Shown: in pieces, positions 46,031-58,559 of the stretch
How the letters are laid out: each line of letters opens with the position of its first letter
Numbering within the stretch: position 1 is the stretch's first letter
Assembly: GCA_021234155.1 (NCBI GenBank)
Contig: JAJEKV010000032.1
Location: 9,057,551-9,121,550, forward strand
Direction of reading: 5' to 3'
Source: Isoetes taiwanensis
Taxonomy: Eukaryota; Streptophyta; Lycopodiopsida; Isoetales; Isoetaceae
Length of the DNA: 64,000 bases
Program-made: the position numbers and the translations under genes
Notes under the pieces: model-generated
What the model was told of the DNA's origin: nothing
The model's input: only the letters and a program-made list of their open reading frames with translations
Databases searched by the model: none

Positions 46031-46043
46031 AATTAGAGCGGAA
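46031..46043. repeat. Candidate LINE target duplication, left copy
   Basis: AATTAGAGCGGAA resembles AATTAGAGCTGAA at 53773-53785, just after the poly(A) tail (12 of 13 match). If real, it sets the LINE 5' end near 46044. The match is short and AT-rich, so chance is possible. Confidence 0.45.
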
Positions 46044-47005
46044 GAAAGGGGAAAGGTGACACGTTAGCAATGTACGCCATTTTTTTTTATTGCTTTGTCT
46101 TATCTGATTCAAACACAAATCTTGATCTGTTGTGCTAATTCAAGTCGCTTTCGAAGACAATTTGTGGGATTTAGATTTACCTTTGTAGGGGCTTGCAATT
46201 CCCATGATTCCCCTCATCAAATGCCACAAATGGATACCAATGTCTTCACAATTATCAAGCATAACTCGAGATTGACCTGTGGATATTTGAAAGGCTCTCC
46301 CTCTGACTTATGGAATTCGCTAATCTCTGAACAACATTTTCCAGAAGAATTATTTGCTCCTGAGTACTCATTTGTTCCGAAGTTCAAGAGAATTTGAAGT
46401 GGAGATTGTAGAATCTTGGCTCCGGGAGTTCATTGGAAAGAAAGAAGCCCTCAGCCTTGGGCATCTTTCATGTACATTGTGTGGGGCTGCATCCAAGATT
46501 GTGGTAAAAGTCTACTCAACAATGATTCATGTCTTGCAAGGTTTCTTTCAATTTGGTACTAAGTGTGGCTTTCGGACTTCTCAAATTTAGATAGGCTCTT
46601 CCCCTGCTTTTTTCCTTGCCCCTTTGTTTTCCCTCCCGCCATTCGCAGACATGTTCCTTCTGCTTTTGTAGTTTTCACCGGGTTCTTCAAGATGGCTCTC
46701 AAAGGCAAAATTACCTTAAATTTCTCTCCATTCTTCACGCTTTTGCTGAATTTGCGCCTCCCGATCGAATTCGAAGCTTCTCAAACAAAGTTAAGATCCT
46801 TTCATGAAAATCTAAAAAATTTCATTTTCTTTTGGTAATTTCGCTAACTCATGCATTGGGTAGTCTTCAATGGATCCCTTTATCTTTTAGAGTCCCATCT
46901 TTGGGATAATCTTTCCAAGGATCCGATTTCTTAGGCCGACCGCCAAGCATTGACCTCGCCCTCCAAATTCCTATTGCTTATGGGGACAAAAGATCGGATC
47001 AACCA

Positions 47006-47975
47006 ATGTCTTCAGATGCTACTATGGACAAGATCCTGGGAGATATCCGCCCTTTCAAGGGTCCGTTCAGTGCTAGAAAGAAGGCTATTTTCAATGGTAT
47101 TTCCTTAGACCTCCCCTCTGTTCATGCAAAATTAAATTCATTCCATGACTCTGCAGTAATTGTTAAGACAAATAAGCATGGGATTAAATTAGACAAGCTT
47201 TGGGGCTTGAACCCACGTAAGGGTATGCTAATAAATGTCATGCATCGGGCTTCACTTTCCATATATTATGATTGAATGTGGCAGTAAAAGATCTACCAAT
47301 TTTCTATTAAATCATGGTCCCATGGCTTTCGAATCCTTCCAACTTACCTTTCTTAAATGGGATCCCAAATTTGAAGTAGCCAATTTGGACAATCTTTTTG
47401 CTTCTACCACTCTTCATGGCTTAAACCCTATATACTGGAATGAAGATTGTCTTAAACTCTTATTTGACTCAATTGGTTCTTATATTTGCATTGAATTCTC
47501 CCCCTATAGACCACCCCGCTCCATTGTCCAGCTTGATATTTCCAAAGATATTCCCCTCCACATTCCCTTTCAAGATGTTTTTGGAAAAGTAGCCTCTCTG
47601 GATTTGAGATGGTCAGGCTTGCCACCTCAGTGCCAAAATTGTAAGGTTAGACACTTTTGGTATGATTCATGCAAGGAATTATCAGCTACTCGTGAGCAGA
47701 ATTTAAGTGTTCCCAAAAAGTTATCGATAATCTGCCGAGTCAATGAGCAGGTCAACCAAAAAGTCAATATCAGTCATGAGGTCAACAGTCAGCAGATTAT
47801 GCAAAATTCAAAAGGATCAGCTATTGATCATCAAGATCTTGAGGGGAACCTTGGTGACCCATGCATTATCTCCAAAGATAGCAATTTTCAGTGGACTAAA
47901 GTTAATGGCAGCTACAAAAGAATTCAAAGGAGAAAGCTTAAAAGAAGCGTAACTCAAGAATGGGGAAGCATCTAA
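47006..47975 (+). CDS. LINE ORF1 (RNA-binding protein, broken)
   Basis: Frames 47006-47275 and 47235-47975 overlap through a frameshift. The second reads FLLNHGPMAFESFQLTFLKWDP, then LHGLNPIYWNEDCLKLLFDSIGSYI and IVQLDISKDIPL, the DUF4283-type core of plant LINE ORF1. WSGLPPQCQNC (with C..C) is the start of a zinc knuckle. A Lys/Asn/Gln-rich tail follows, with pieces continuing in other frames to about 48850. ORF1 proteins bind LINE RNA into particles. Confidence 0.75.
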
Positions 47976-49216
47976 TAAGGGAAAGACTAGAGGTGACTTT
48001 GTGAAGACCTTTAGGAATGGTAAAGCTCAAGAAGTCAATGTGTTGCAAAACCATGAAAATTTCCGCCAAAATCATTTAAAAGGATAACAGTTTGACAAAA
48101 GTCAATAATCTTCATGACACATTGAACAAAATTATTATGGATGCTAAGTTTTTGCCAAGAATAAGGAGAATACTGATATTCTCAACTCCTAGTTAAGAAT
48201 GGTCCATTAAACAAGAAAAATAAACATGGTAAATCTTTGAAACAAATTAGGCTCGAAAAAGAACAGTCTATGATTGATCCCAAAGATACCACGGTGGAGG
48301 TTGTTCCAGCCCTATTCCTATAACAATGGAGAACAATCAAATTATTCTCCCAAAAAATGTTGCTGAATCAAGTTCAGTTCAAGAATCTCAGACGGCTGCT
48401 GATCACTTAATTGGTAATTCTAACCAATTCCAGGTATTAGCTAACCTTAACCCTGAACTTGATTTGAAAGTTTTGTTGAGCAAACCATGTGAAGGCAAGT
48501 CAACCCTATAAAATCCCCAATTATTGATCTTTCACCAGCCCCCGATCCTCCCCCAACCTTCAAATATTGCATTTGATATTGCTCAAGAAATGGCATCTTT
48601 GCAAGAGGGCCTCGGTGCACATGGCCAACAATTTCACAAGATAATCTTATGGATGAAGAAATTGTACAAGATACTCCAGAAAGGGATGTAACAGGCCTGG
48701 ATTATGACAATAATTGGATGGCTAGTGACAAGAACATGACAGTTGATTCTACTCAAGAAAATGCTGTTGTCCTGCAAGAAGACCTAACTCACCGAGGAAA
48801 ATTGCAATCCGTGTCATGTTTCTTCTCTTTCCCCATCTTTTATGCATAATCTTTTAAATCTTCCTGTCTCTCCTAAAAATAGAATGTTTGAATTCATTCC
48901 TGGAGGATCCTCCTGATATTTCCTCCGATATTAGTGAAGATGAAATTGAAAAATGCAAATGGCAAAGAAAATTGGGAAGGGATAAATTTCTTGTTGAATG
49001 CTCTAATGTCGGATTAACCGCCAAATCTGGAATCCTCTAGACCCAATGCCTTGTCTAAGTATAAGAAGCATAATTCAACTCTTGCTGACCTCACTAATAC
49101 TCCCGCCGCTAATACTAGAAGTAAAATATAAAAAGGGAAAAAGAAAAGAAATATATTTGACTTTCTGCTTTGCTGTTTCCTTTTTCTTTCCCCGATTTTC
49201 TAAGCTTAAAAGTATA

Positions 49217-50609
49217 ATGAGGATTTTATCTTGGAATGTTAGAGGAATTAAAGGTCCTATTAAAAGGAGAAGAACTATTTATCAAATCGAAACTATAATG
49301 TCGGGATGTGATCTTGCTTCAAGAACTTAAACTCCCAAAATTTGAAACTTCTAATCTTGATGACTGGATTTATCCAGGATCTCACTCCACCTGGATTGAG
49401 GCCACTGGTAGAAGTGGTGGCATCATTATGATCTAGAAAAGCCTTGAGCATCTTAGCTTCTTCAATTTCCCTTCTAAATTGTGGCAAGCTGTTACCTTCA
49501 AATATCAAAAATTTGTTTTTGGTATCATTAACATTTATGCCCCCACTGCCCAAAAAGATAGGGAGTTGCTCGACTGAAATTAGCTCTTGGTTGCGTATAA
49601 TGCTATCTCGGATTGGATTGTTGGTGGTGATTTTAATAATACCCCTTCATGGAACATGAAATTAGGGAATAATATTAATATGTCTGCCTCTGAGAGATGT
49701 AATTGGAATAGCTTTATTTCTGATTCTTCCCTTGTGCATGTCCCTTCTTCTACAGCTTCCTTCACTTGGTATAATAAACAAAAAGGGGACAAAAAAGTAT
49801 ATTGTGCACTTGATAGATTTTATAATCCAGTCCTAACTCTTCTCTTTGGGATAATTGTTTTGTTACAAGTTTATGAAGGAAATATCATTTCTGATCACCA
49901 GCCACAATTCCTGTGCACAAGGCAATTGACTCAAATTCCAAGAGATGGAAATATTCCCTACAAATTCAATTGTGCTCTTCTTGAAAATGAGTCATTTGTG
50001 AATGATTTCAAGGCATTCTATCAGCAACTCCAATCTAATTGCAGTCAACAATCTATGAAAAGCTTTTATGCTAAGATCAAGAAGGCCAAAAGCTGGATTA
50101 AAGAATGGTCAAGGAATAAGCATCTTGCCAGATTGAAGGAGAAAGAGGATTTGTTGACACACATGAGAAACATAAGATCTCTATTGCAGGATGATCCCTA
50201 CAATCTTAACTTGCAAGTGGGTGAAGAATTAGTTGAAAATTATCTCAAAAGTATTGAGGAGATTGAAGCTAAAAGCTCAACAATCAAGTGCAAAGTCAAA
50301 TTTAATAAAGAAATGGAATGTGGTAGCTCAAGATTCTTTTTTAAAGTAGCCAAAGCTAGGCTGCTCAGAAATTCTATTACTGAAGTAAGAACTGATGCTG
50401 GATTACGCTTGGATGATCCTAAGATTATCAGATCCTTGTTTCATGACAATTATGCCTCTCTTTTCTCTAAAGTTACCTCTCAACAAATTGACTCCTCAAG
50501 AGAGAGGAATTTCCTTGATCTGATAGACAAGATTATCCCCTCTTCTATTGACACTATGGGTGATTCTTTTATTGTTCCTCCCGCCGAGGACAAAATTTTA
50601 AGGTTTTGA
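49217..50609 (+). CDS. LINE ORF2 endonuclease and linker (broken)
   Basis: ATG at 49217 gives MRILSWNVRGIKGPIKRRR, the AP-endonuclease N-terminus. A shift near 49317 moves the LLQELKLP motif to another frame, followed by TGRSGG, FGIINIYAP, and (frame 49587-50609) WIVGGDFNN, SFTWYN and SDHQP: the catalytic Asn, Asp and His landmarks in the right order. The last 200 codons are the basic linker leading to the reverse transcriptase (NKEMECGSSRFFFKVAK). The domain nicks target DNA to prime reverse transcription. Confidence 0.85.
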
Positions 50610-52883
50610 GGTCGCGTTTGGCAAATGCAAATCTCGACCCGGATGGCATTCCTAGTGAATTATACATTCACTTCTGGGATCTTTTGAAAGCTGATGTTAT
50701 CTCAATGGTGAGAGGCTTTTGGGAAGCTAATCACCTGTATTCATCTATCTCTACTGGCCTCATTGCTCTTATCCCTAAGATAGACAATCCTTACGCGGGA
50801 TTTGAGATCTATATCTCTCACCAATACTTCCTATAAAAATTTGTGCCAAAGTCATTGCCAACAGAATCAAAGAGTATCTTCAGAAAAATATTTCCCATTA
50901 TCAATCTGCCTTCTTATCCAAGAGGTTTATTTTGGATAACTATATTACTGCCATGGAGGGTCTTCATTGGAATAATGTCTCCAACCAAAATTGTGTGCTT
51001 CTAAAGTTAGACTTCAAGAGAGCTTTTGACACTGTTAGATGGGATTTCCTTGTCATTGCTCTCACTAAGTTTGGCTTTCATCCTAAACTCAGGCTTTTAA
51101 TTCATGGTCTGAACATTCACTCAAACTCTGCTGTCATTGTCAATGGATCTCCCTCTCATTTCTTCCCTCTTTCTTGTGGTGTCAGACAGGGCTGCCCCCT
51201 TGCTCCATACCTCTTCTTAATTGTGGCTGAAATGCTTACAAGGGCTGTAATTCATTTGAAAAATCTTGGGGAGATTAGGGGTCTTCAGATGCCCAATAGT
51301 GAGGATTGTCTTACCATTTCTCAATATGCTGATGATACCTTTGCTTTCCTTGATGCTGATCTCTCTAATATTGAAACGTTCTTGGAAATCATCAAGCAAT
51401 TCTCAGCTGCCTCTGGTGTGAATCTAAATCTGGCAAAATCTGTCATCATAGGAGATAATATTCAGCCAAACTTTGCTGATATCAAGGTCCTCAACTGTAA
51501 TCAAGCTTCTACTTTGTTGGGAATGCCTCTCTCTCTTAATCCTTCCTTGAAAGGTCTTTGGCAACCTATCATTGATAGAATTAAGAAGAAGTTGAATCAT
51601 TTTAGAGGGGGTCTATCTTTTGCAGGTAGGACTATTATTGCTAATTCAGTCCTTGCTAGCTCTCACATCTACTTTTCTTCTGCCCTAGTGGCTCCTAAAG
51701 CTACCTATTAGGAAATTGAGAAATTAGTAAGAAGATTCATATGGAAGGGGTCTCACTTAGTAGGTTGGAATTATGTTGCCAAGCCAAGGAAAATGGTGGT
51801 CTAGGCTGTAAGGATCTTCATCTGCAGGCTTGTGCCCTGGCTGGGAAATATGTGTGGAATTCTCTTGTGTCTAATTCTAGTCCTGCTTCTCAATTTGTAA
51901 AATTCTGGCTTCAAAACTCTCATGTGGATGGTCACCCTTCCTTAAGTCATATCTTGCCTGATTCCTCCTTCAATAATCTCCACCCTGGTTCTAATACTTC
52001 CCCTCTCATGAGGAATATAATCATGGCCTGGAATAAAGTTCAATCTTGCTTTGAATATGCTGTCCCTAATGACCTTAACCTTCAAATGTCTATTTTCTGG
52101 AATCCTATCCTTAGTGATCATGCAAACAATGTTATGGCCCTGAGGCACCCAAGAATTTATAAAAAGTGGACTGATCATGGTTTCAGGTTCCTGGGTGATC
52201 TAGCCTTTAGGAGAATTTTGCAAGGTACCTCAAGTGACAGAAAGATATATTACTATATCAGATCCATTCTTCCTTACCTTTGGCTTAATAATGTGGTGCC
52301 TAAAGCAACTAACTGGAACTTGGATGGCAAATGTCATTATAAGGTAAGCAAGATCTACTCAATCATTAATGAATCTGCTGCTCCCTCAAAGGCTTCATCC
52401 AAATGGTCTATTTCTGAGGAGGATGGTAAGATTCTGTTTTATGAAGTGTGGCACTCTTATTGTTTTTCTAAGGTAAGTTTCTTTATCTGGTTACTGGCAA
52501 ACAAGAGTATTTCTACTTTACAAATGACCTCCAGAAGATATGAGAACATTTTCCCAAATTGCCAGCTTGGTTGCAGTATGGAAGAGAGCACTGAGCACAT
52601 TTTTTCTGTCCTAAGCTTAATTCTTCTTTCGGTCTTGGTTCAATGAAAAGCTAGGCTTCCTCTTCCTATGAAAGTTAATGGCAATCTCTTATCCTATATT
52701 CAAAACAATTGTGCCTTTGCCAATACTATTATGTTCATTGCCTTATGGAATATTTGGAAAGCAAGAAATAGAGTTGTGTATGGTAAAAAAAACTTCTCTA
52801 TCTTTTGGATTAAGATGCATTTCCAGCTGGATATTGAATCTCCGCAACAACTCACAAAAAAGGAAATTGGCCGACAAATATAA
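50606..52883 (+). CDS. LINE ORF2 reverse transcriptase and zf-RVT domain (broken)
   Basis: 50606-50836 has DPDGIPSELYIHFWD and LIALIPKIDNP. 50932-51711 has LLKLDFKRAFDTVRWDFL (first catalytic Asp), GVRQGCPLAPYLF and SQYADDTFAFL (YADD, residues 132-135 of that frame). 51741-52646 carries the thumb and zf-RVT part (CKDLHLQACALAGKYVW, KVSFFIWLLANKS, CQLGCSMEESTEHIF). Stops at about 50836 and 51711 and shifts between segments separate them. The last recognisable codons lie near 52880. Confidence 0.88.
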
Positions 52884-53761
52884 CTTGGGGAAGTGGGACT
52901 CAATTGGTGCCTTTAGGGGGCTTTTGATTTGTTTGTCTCTAATTTATGTGTTATTAATTCTAACTCGTATTTTTGATGATGCTAGCATATCTGAGAGAGT
53001 TTGTAAAGAAAGCCTTGTGGAGTTGGGTGACACCAAGAAGGACGCGGATCAAGAACTTGAGCTTTTTTCGAGCAAAGATGAATAGATCCTCAATCGCTAT
53101 AGGCATGAAATCAAGTCTACCCGAAGCATTCTCGCAGAGAAGTGACCCGGATGTTCTCATGATGTTTGACTTCTTATCTATGTACCACTATTACATGTCG
53201 AGTTGAACTAGTTCTCAAGATCTGAGGGAGCAATTACTATACTAATAGACTTTTGGCGGGATCTATATGGTTCCTTACTCGCTATGTGAATTTGAGTCCT
53301 CTTGCATTGATGACATTGCCGACAAGACCGAAGACTCCTACATTTTGGATCTGCCGCACCTTTCTATGCATACTTTTAATGCCAAATTGGACTCCCTTTG
53401 CTCTTAAGCACGCCAATATCCTAAACCTAGATCGGAACTCCTGGGATTGTTTTCTCACCAACCCGAACATCCTTTGCTCAACCTTGCTTCCTAATCTTGT
53501 TTTGGTTTTGGCTAGTACGTAATTCTGAAGTTTGTCGGGTTAAGTGACTCTTTTTCCTTCATCAACAATTTGTTAATTGCTAATTTTGACTTATTAACGG
53601 GTCAATCTTTAACTCTGATTACATCTTTTGACTAGTTCTCCACTCACCTCATGGTGATGGACACAATCTAGGGACATTTTGTTTCATTGATCTATGCTAT
53701 TTTTAGCAGGTCAACCATGTACTGTTTCTCTTGATTAATGGAAAAACCAATTCTTACCCTC

Positions 53762-53774
53762 AAAAAAAAAAAAA
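53762..53774 (+). other. LINE poly(A) tail
   Basis: Thirteen A residues end the element. The following AATTAGAGCTGAA is the candidate right target duplication. Confidence 0.75.
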
Positions 53775-53785
53775 TTAGAGCTGAA

Positions 53786-56435
53786 CGGCGAGCAAATGTA
53801 TAGGCTTGCAGAATGATTTCAATTGCCATCTTGGACATCTATCAAAAAGGCCAAAGTCATTTCTCCTAAGAGATACTAACCTATGAAGAATTTGCCTTAG
53901 ACTCTAGCTTCAATCAAGGAATGAGGAAAAACCGCTAATATTTGATATTTTTTCCAGTATGAATAAGTAGACATCCATTTCCAGGTCATGTAGTTCAAGC
54001 ACTGACCATCGTTGGTTGAAGAAACCTAGTTGTGGAAAAAACTAAACTAGTCTGAGATTGCAACCTAGAAATTACATGCCATGCCTTCTCGAATTTAAAA
54101 AATCATAGAATTCTTTTTTTTCTGAGGGCATGTAAGTTTTCAGCCCCAGTTTCTTGAACGTGCCTTGATCGGACATCATATTAGAGATCATACATGTGGA
54201 TGATATCAGATCTCATGTCATTCCTTCTATTTACGTTCTACTCCACCTTGCCTGCAAGAGTGAAATTTGTCTTGCTTCAATGCATTACTTTATATCTAAA
54301 TAAACATGCATCATCTTTATATGGCGAAAATGTGCATTGTACATGGAACTGATTAAACCTAGCAAATCTCATTAGTTGCAATTCCAGCACAACTTGTATT
54401 CATTTTCAGCATATGTTCCAGAGCAGATGCTTGTTTAAAAAGCTTTAAAATACGAACTGGAAGCTCATTTAATAAAAACCATTGATGGAAGAAGGTATTC
54501 ACCACTCCCTTTTATACAATGTCAAGCAGGTACCTCTTGGCCCTTCTTCATGCCCCCGTGATGGAACAATCATTCAAGTCGCAAAACTAATTGTGTAATT
54601 GAAATGTCAATTTCGCCAATTCCAATCTCGTAAAAAGAATTTGAGAATTTGAGAATCTAGGGTTTGAAATGCCGCATTGGAGATTGGAATTGATTTAGGT
54701 CAGATGCTTCCCTCACAACGGAAGGGAAGGAAGTGGGAGAAGGAAGTCCGGCGAAGAACTAGTAATTTTTTAGAGTTTTTCTAATTTTCCTAGTCCTCTA
54801 ATTTGAAAATTCCATTGCTCAATCCAAGCATATGATTCATTAACCAAAGATTCATCCGGCCCGCATGTCTGACATATATTCGGCTTGCTCTGTTTGTAAA
54901 AATCCGGCTGGGTTTATGGAAGTTCCTCCCCAAGAACTCTTGCCAAGGGTATTCCAAACGCCATCCGGCCACCTAAAAGCTTGAACATCAGGAGGATTTT
55001 CTGCTACTTTATGGAGACCCACTATTGGGCAGGTAAGTAGACGCCAAAATGAAAAGAAGGAAGGCTTCAGAGGGCATAGCTAGAAGGAAAAAAAACCAAA
55101 CGAAAAATTACGGCGTTTCAAAAATTTCTCCCCGTGGTTGACACACCTTTTCAAGGAGTCATTATGGCACTTTTTTGCATTCAAAAAAGCAGACTTGGCA
55201 TGCCACGTGGCAAACTGAGCCGTCCATGTTTGATGCATGACATACATACTTACAGGGATAATTTTATAATATATATATATATATATAAGATGATTTTCCT
55301 TCCCCATCTTAAAGCAACTCAGGAAAACCCACTTGTGCTTGTAGAGGCGAGCTTCTACGCGATTGGATCATTCTGGCTATGAGACATATGCTCCGCAATA
55401 AAAATAGAAGCCTGTTTTCAGTCTCAAGTTTCAAGGTCTTTTTTTTAGACCCATTTCTTAAATGTTGACTTTTGTAATTAGAAAGAGCACAAAACAACGA
55501 GCTATTTTGCAATCTATATGTAATAGATATGATTAGGGTGTCATGGATGGTTCTACAACGAGAGATTGTGATGAAGAGGAGAAAGAGACTATTCTCAAAT
55601 GTGGAAGTGGGTAACTTGGGGTCGGTGATCCGAAAAACCTTTATTGGAAAATCTCCTTATAGGTCTCGATATAAGGAGTCTCTTCGATATTTGAGTGTTT
55701 GCAAGGCATGGCATTGTTTAATTAGCTCCTCCATATTAGGCAGAAGTGGCAGCAAATCCCTAGGGATAGGGATAATGAGAGCTCAATGCTTCTGAAGAGG
55801 GGAGGCTAGCCGCTTGGGCAAAGCTGGCGGTACCGCCACTTTCTTGCATCGACCATGGTCGCCTCGATCCTGAAGTTGTAGATCCGTGAGAGCTTTTCAA
55901 TTACTTAAATATTACAACCATGCAATGTTCTCACAATATTTTGACACGCAGAAAAATCCACTATTTTTTTTAAATTTTTTTTCCCAACAAAATTTTATTT
56001 GAAACACTATAAGTTGTTGTAGCATAATGAAATGTATCGGCAAATATTGCATGTGGTGCTGTAAGATGCGTAGTTTTCTATGGATCAATGCAGCCTTACC
56101 ACTATTCTTTTGAATGTCCAGAATCATTTGTAAATCCTAGAATCTTGCTACGTGTTGTGTAAGGTCAAAAATCCAAATACAAAGATGTCCCTTTCAATCT
56201 CTTGGCATGCTTTCATTTTAGTACTCAAAATTTAGAAGAAACCAAACTATTGTGAATCAAACATGACTAGATGACTATGATTTCCTATGCAGATGATGGA
56301 GCAATTCTCTATTCTATTCTTATCTACATCCAAAAAAACCATTACAACCTCAATTTAATCTGTGTTCTCCATGTCAATACCCAAGCATCTAAACATGAAA
56401 TCCTGTAATTCATAATGCAGCACCCAAAGATCCAA
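53786..56435. other. Intergenic DNA with no recognisable gene
   Basis: Only short frames. A (TA)n run of about 18 bp lies at 55270-55287. An 88-codon plus-strand frame at 55529-55795 is Arg/Ser-rich and unrecognised. No transposon domains were found. Confidence 0.55.
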
Positions 56436-56439
56436 CATT

Positions 56440-56451
56440 CTCTGATACCAA
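56440..56451 (-). other. Initiator-Met-like primer site remnant
   Basis: The plus strand reads CTCTGATACCAA (minus: TTGGTATCAGAG), the same motif as at 6570-6582. It stands about 40 bp left of the duplicated segment. If real, a minus-strand LTR would begin near 56452 (ATTATGACGAG in place of a TG terminus) and cover the left part of the segment. I found no second LTR. Confidence 0.35.
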
Positions 56452-56487
56452 TTATGACGAGTGTGCCTAGTTGACCCTCTTGGCAAC

Positions 56488-58215
56488 TCAACCCCTTGAT
56501 AATGATCCAAACCCAAATCTGTTTTGTGTAAGTAAATCAAGCTTTGTAATGTTTTTATTATGTTTGGTGATGTTTTGGGTTGTTCTAGCCTATTGTATGA
56601 GTCCCATGGCCTATTGGTCTTCATGGTCGTTAAAAAATCTATTATGTTCTCTTATATACTATTAAAGAACCTGCTACCTGTCAAATAATCGAACAACCAG
56701 TCAGTTCAATAGCCACATGATGTAAAAATCTTAGAATACATAAAGCCAAAAATTTTGAAATCGATTGTTGGAAAATATTGGGTACACCATATGACTTGCA
56801 ATCTAGGGAATATTCCTAGTCCCGCATATTACACCATCAAACAAGGGCTTGCCCCTTTGGGCAATAAAAACTTACAAATTATTTTACAATGCCAAAAAAA
56901 GAAAACTTGCAATTATAGCCATTAGATTATTAGATATGCCTAAAGAGGTCCAAAGCCACCCTCTCCCTAACAAATTGCCCCTTAAACAGTGGGCAATCCA
57001 AAGAACTCTATATCCTATTTAGAATAGAGTTTTATGATTAGCTCGATCGCACACTTATTTTTGTATGTTGGTTGAATCAATCCTTCTATATGACATGGAG
57101 GTATGTAGTCTTATTATAATAGTTACCATATGCAGTAGTTTAAAGCAAATAATGCATCTCCCCGTTTTCATTCATCTAGGTGACAAGGGAACACCAAATC
57201 AAATTGAGACACGTAACAAATGTACATCTCATTTGAGATTTGGGGACAATGCCCTTTGCATCTCCATATCCTTTGGTTGTTCATTTTCTTTTTATGACTT
57301 ATCTGATATTCCTCGGCTGACTTATTTAGGATTGTCGGTTGAGCTTTTGGTGATGAAGTTACTTCTTTGGTGGTGCACAGACTTTACGTTTTGGTTGGAA
57401 TGTAAATTAACTAGCATTTTGGAGACAATTTTGGTTGGAATGTAAATTCGAACATGTGTTTGATAGTAGATAGATAGATAGTATTTTTTTGGCATGACAA
57501 TTTTTTTGCAAGTTTATAGTGATCCAACGGCTCGGATCAATCTTGTGGCAGCTATAACAAAACTTAGGATGGAAAACATGTGTTTGATAGTAGATAGATA
57601 GATAATTTTTAAAGTCATGGGCATTTTGATGAGTAACACCCAAGAGGAACGTTATTTTCCATGAACAAAAGCTAAAAAAACAAAACGAGACCAAAATTGA
57701 ACAAATGGCCTTGTATAGGCTGATGTTAGGATTTTGAGAGTTTTTATACAATGGTTGGCTCTTTTTGCCATTTAAGTAAAAGCACTCCATTTTTCAGTAC
57801 TGCTGAAAACGTGGCGATGGCGGCCTCTGGGATCCGGGAAAAATGTGCTGCTTCAATGAAATCAATGCCTCCATCTAAGCAACTGCCGGAGCTTCCCTTT
57901 CCACTTCCTCTGCTGTGGACGCTGCTCTTGTTCTTGTTCTTCCTCTTCAATCTTATCTAGTAATGCTTTTCTACTTCTCTTTCTCACTACCTCTACAGTC
58001 TCGCTCAGAATTACAGACGATCCAAGCGAGTTTCCCACTATACCCAATTCCATGCTCAACATTGAGCTCCATGCCCCTGTTCCCCCTTCGCAATTTATCC
58101 CCCAACCTGACCCATGCTCTTGAACCCTAGCACTCATCAGCAGCTCCTTTTGGTGTTGGATCTGCAGTTGAAATGATCCCTTTACGCTAACATGATCTGT
58201 GCCCACATATGTGAT
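56488..58215 (+). repeat. Duplicated segment, copy 2 (partner 44151-45735)
   Basis: Presumed parental copy, since the coding sequence at its right end is intact here. It contains an extra local duplication: AACATGTGTTTGATAGTAGATAGATAGATA occurs twice (as AACATGTGTTTGATAGTAG at about 57452 and 57573), once in copy 1. Confidence 0.9.
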
Positions 58216-58407
58216 GCTCTGCATCTCTTCATCAGCTTGATCTAGCCTCATATTCAACACAGCTTCTTCTGAATCAGGAACCCCTGTTCCATTCAGCTGC
58301 ACTGCTGCACCTGGACATATTCTCACTGCTAAAGAATTTGGGTATTCTCCCAAACTGTGGCTGTTGTTGATGCTGAAGTAGAGTACCTTGATCTCTAGGC
58401 AAGCCAT
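57862..58407 (-). CDS. At1g01500-like plant protein of unknown function
   Basis: An uninterrupted 181-codon minus-strand frame starts MACLEIKVLYFSINNS. The pattern LEIKVLYFSI, ICPGAAVQLNG, LRLDQ-like, STD-like (VGTDHVSVKGSF), W.INCEG, and SSVILSETVEVVRKRSR followed by an acidic tail matches the plant family typified by Arabidopsis At1g01500. That family is named after erythronate-4-phosphate dehydrogenase in some annotations but lacks that enzyme's fold signatures as far as I can see. Usual members are longer (about 250-330 residues, mostly from an N-terminal extension), so this may be a short form or may have an unrecognised first exon. There is no signal peptide or membrane helix. A truncated copy lies at 45330-45735. 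Family assignment is from memory of the motif pattern; function is unknown. Confidence 0.68.
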   Translation of the reverse strand: MACLEIKVLYFSINNSHSLGEYPNSLAVRICPGAAVQLNGTGVPDSEEAVLNMRLDQADEEMQSITYVGTDHVSVKGSFQLQIQHQKELLMSARVQEHGSGWGINCEGGTGAWSSMLSMELGIVGNSLGSSVILSETVEVVRKRSRKALLDKIEEEEQEQEQRPQQRKWKGKLRQLLRWRH

Positions 58408-58559
58408 AGCTTTTCTCGCTCAGATTGCAATGCCTTCCCCTTTGGAATGGCTCCTTATAAACAGAGGTATGAAAAAAATATATTTGATCTGGTTCAGCGC
58501 TGTCTGCTCCTCCTTGACAATGGCAACTTCTTAGCAGCCACATAGAGGATGCCATCACA

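Larger units (their letters stand above)
46044..53774 (+). mobile_element. LINE (L1-type), near full length, with poly(A) tail
   Basis: About 7.7 kb if the candidate target duplication is right. Order: 5' region, ORF1 with DUF4283-like part and a zinc knuckle, ORF2 with endonuclease, reverse transcriptase and zf-RVT domains, 3' UTR of about 0.9 kb, and a 13-A tail (53762-53774). Several stops and frameshifts make it inactive, but long stretches remain open, so it is the youngest-looking LINE in the window. Confidence 0.85.

Noticed and set aside
57744-57950. A minus-strand frame (SGKGSSGSCLDGGIDFIEAA) overlapping the end of the At1g01500-like gene
   Set aside because: It is another frame of the same 3' region. 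The family motifs run through the frame ending at 57862. I considered an alternative C-terminus by frameshift but saw no evidence for one.
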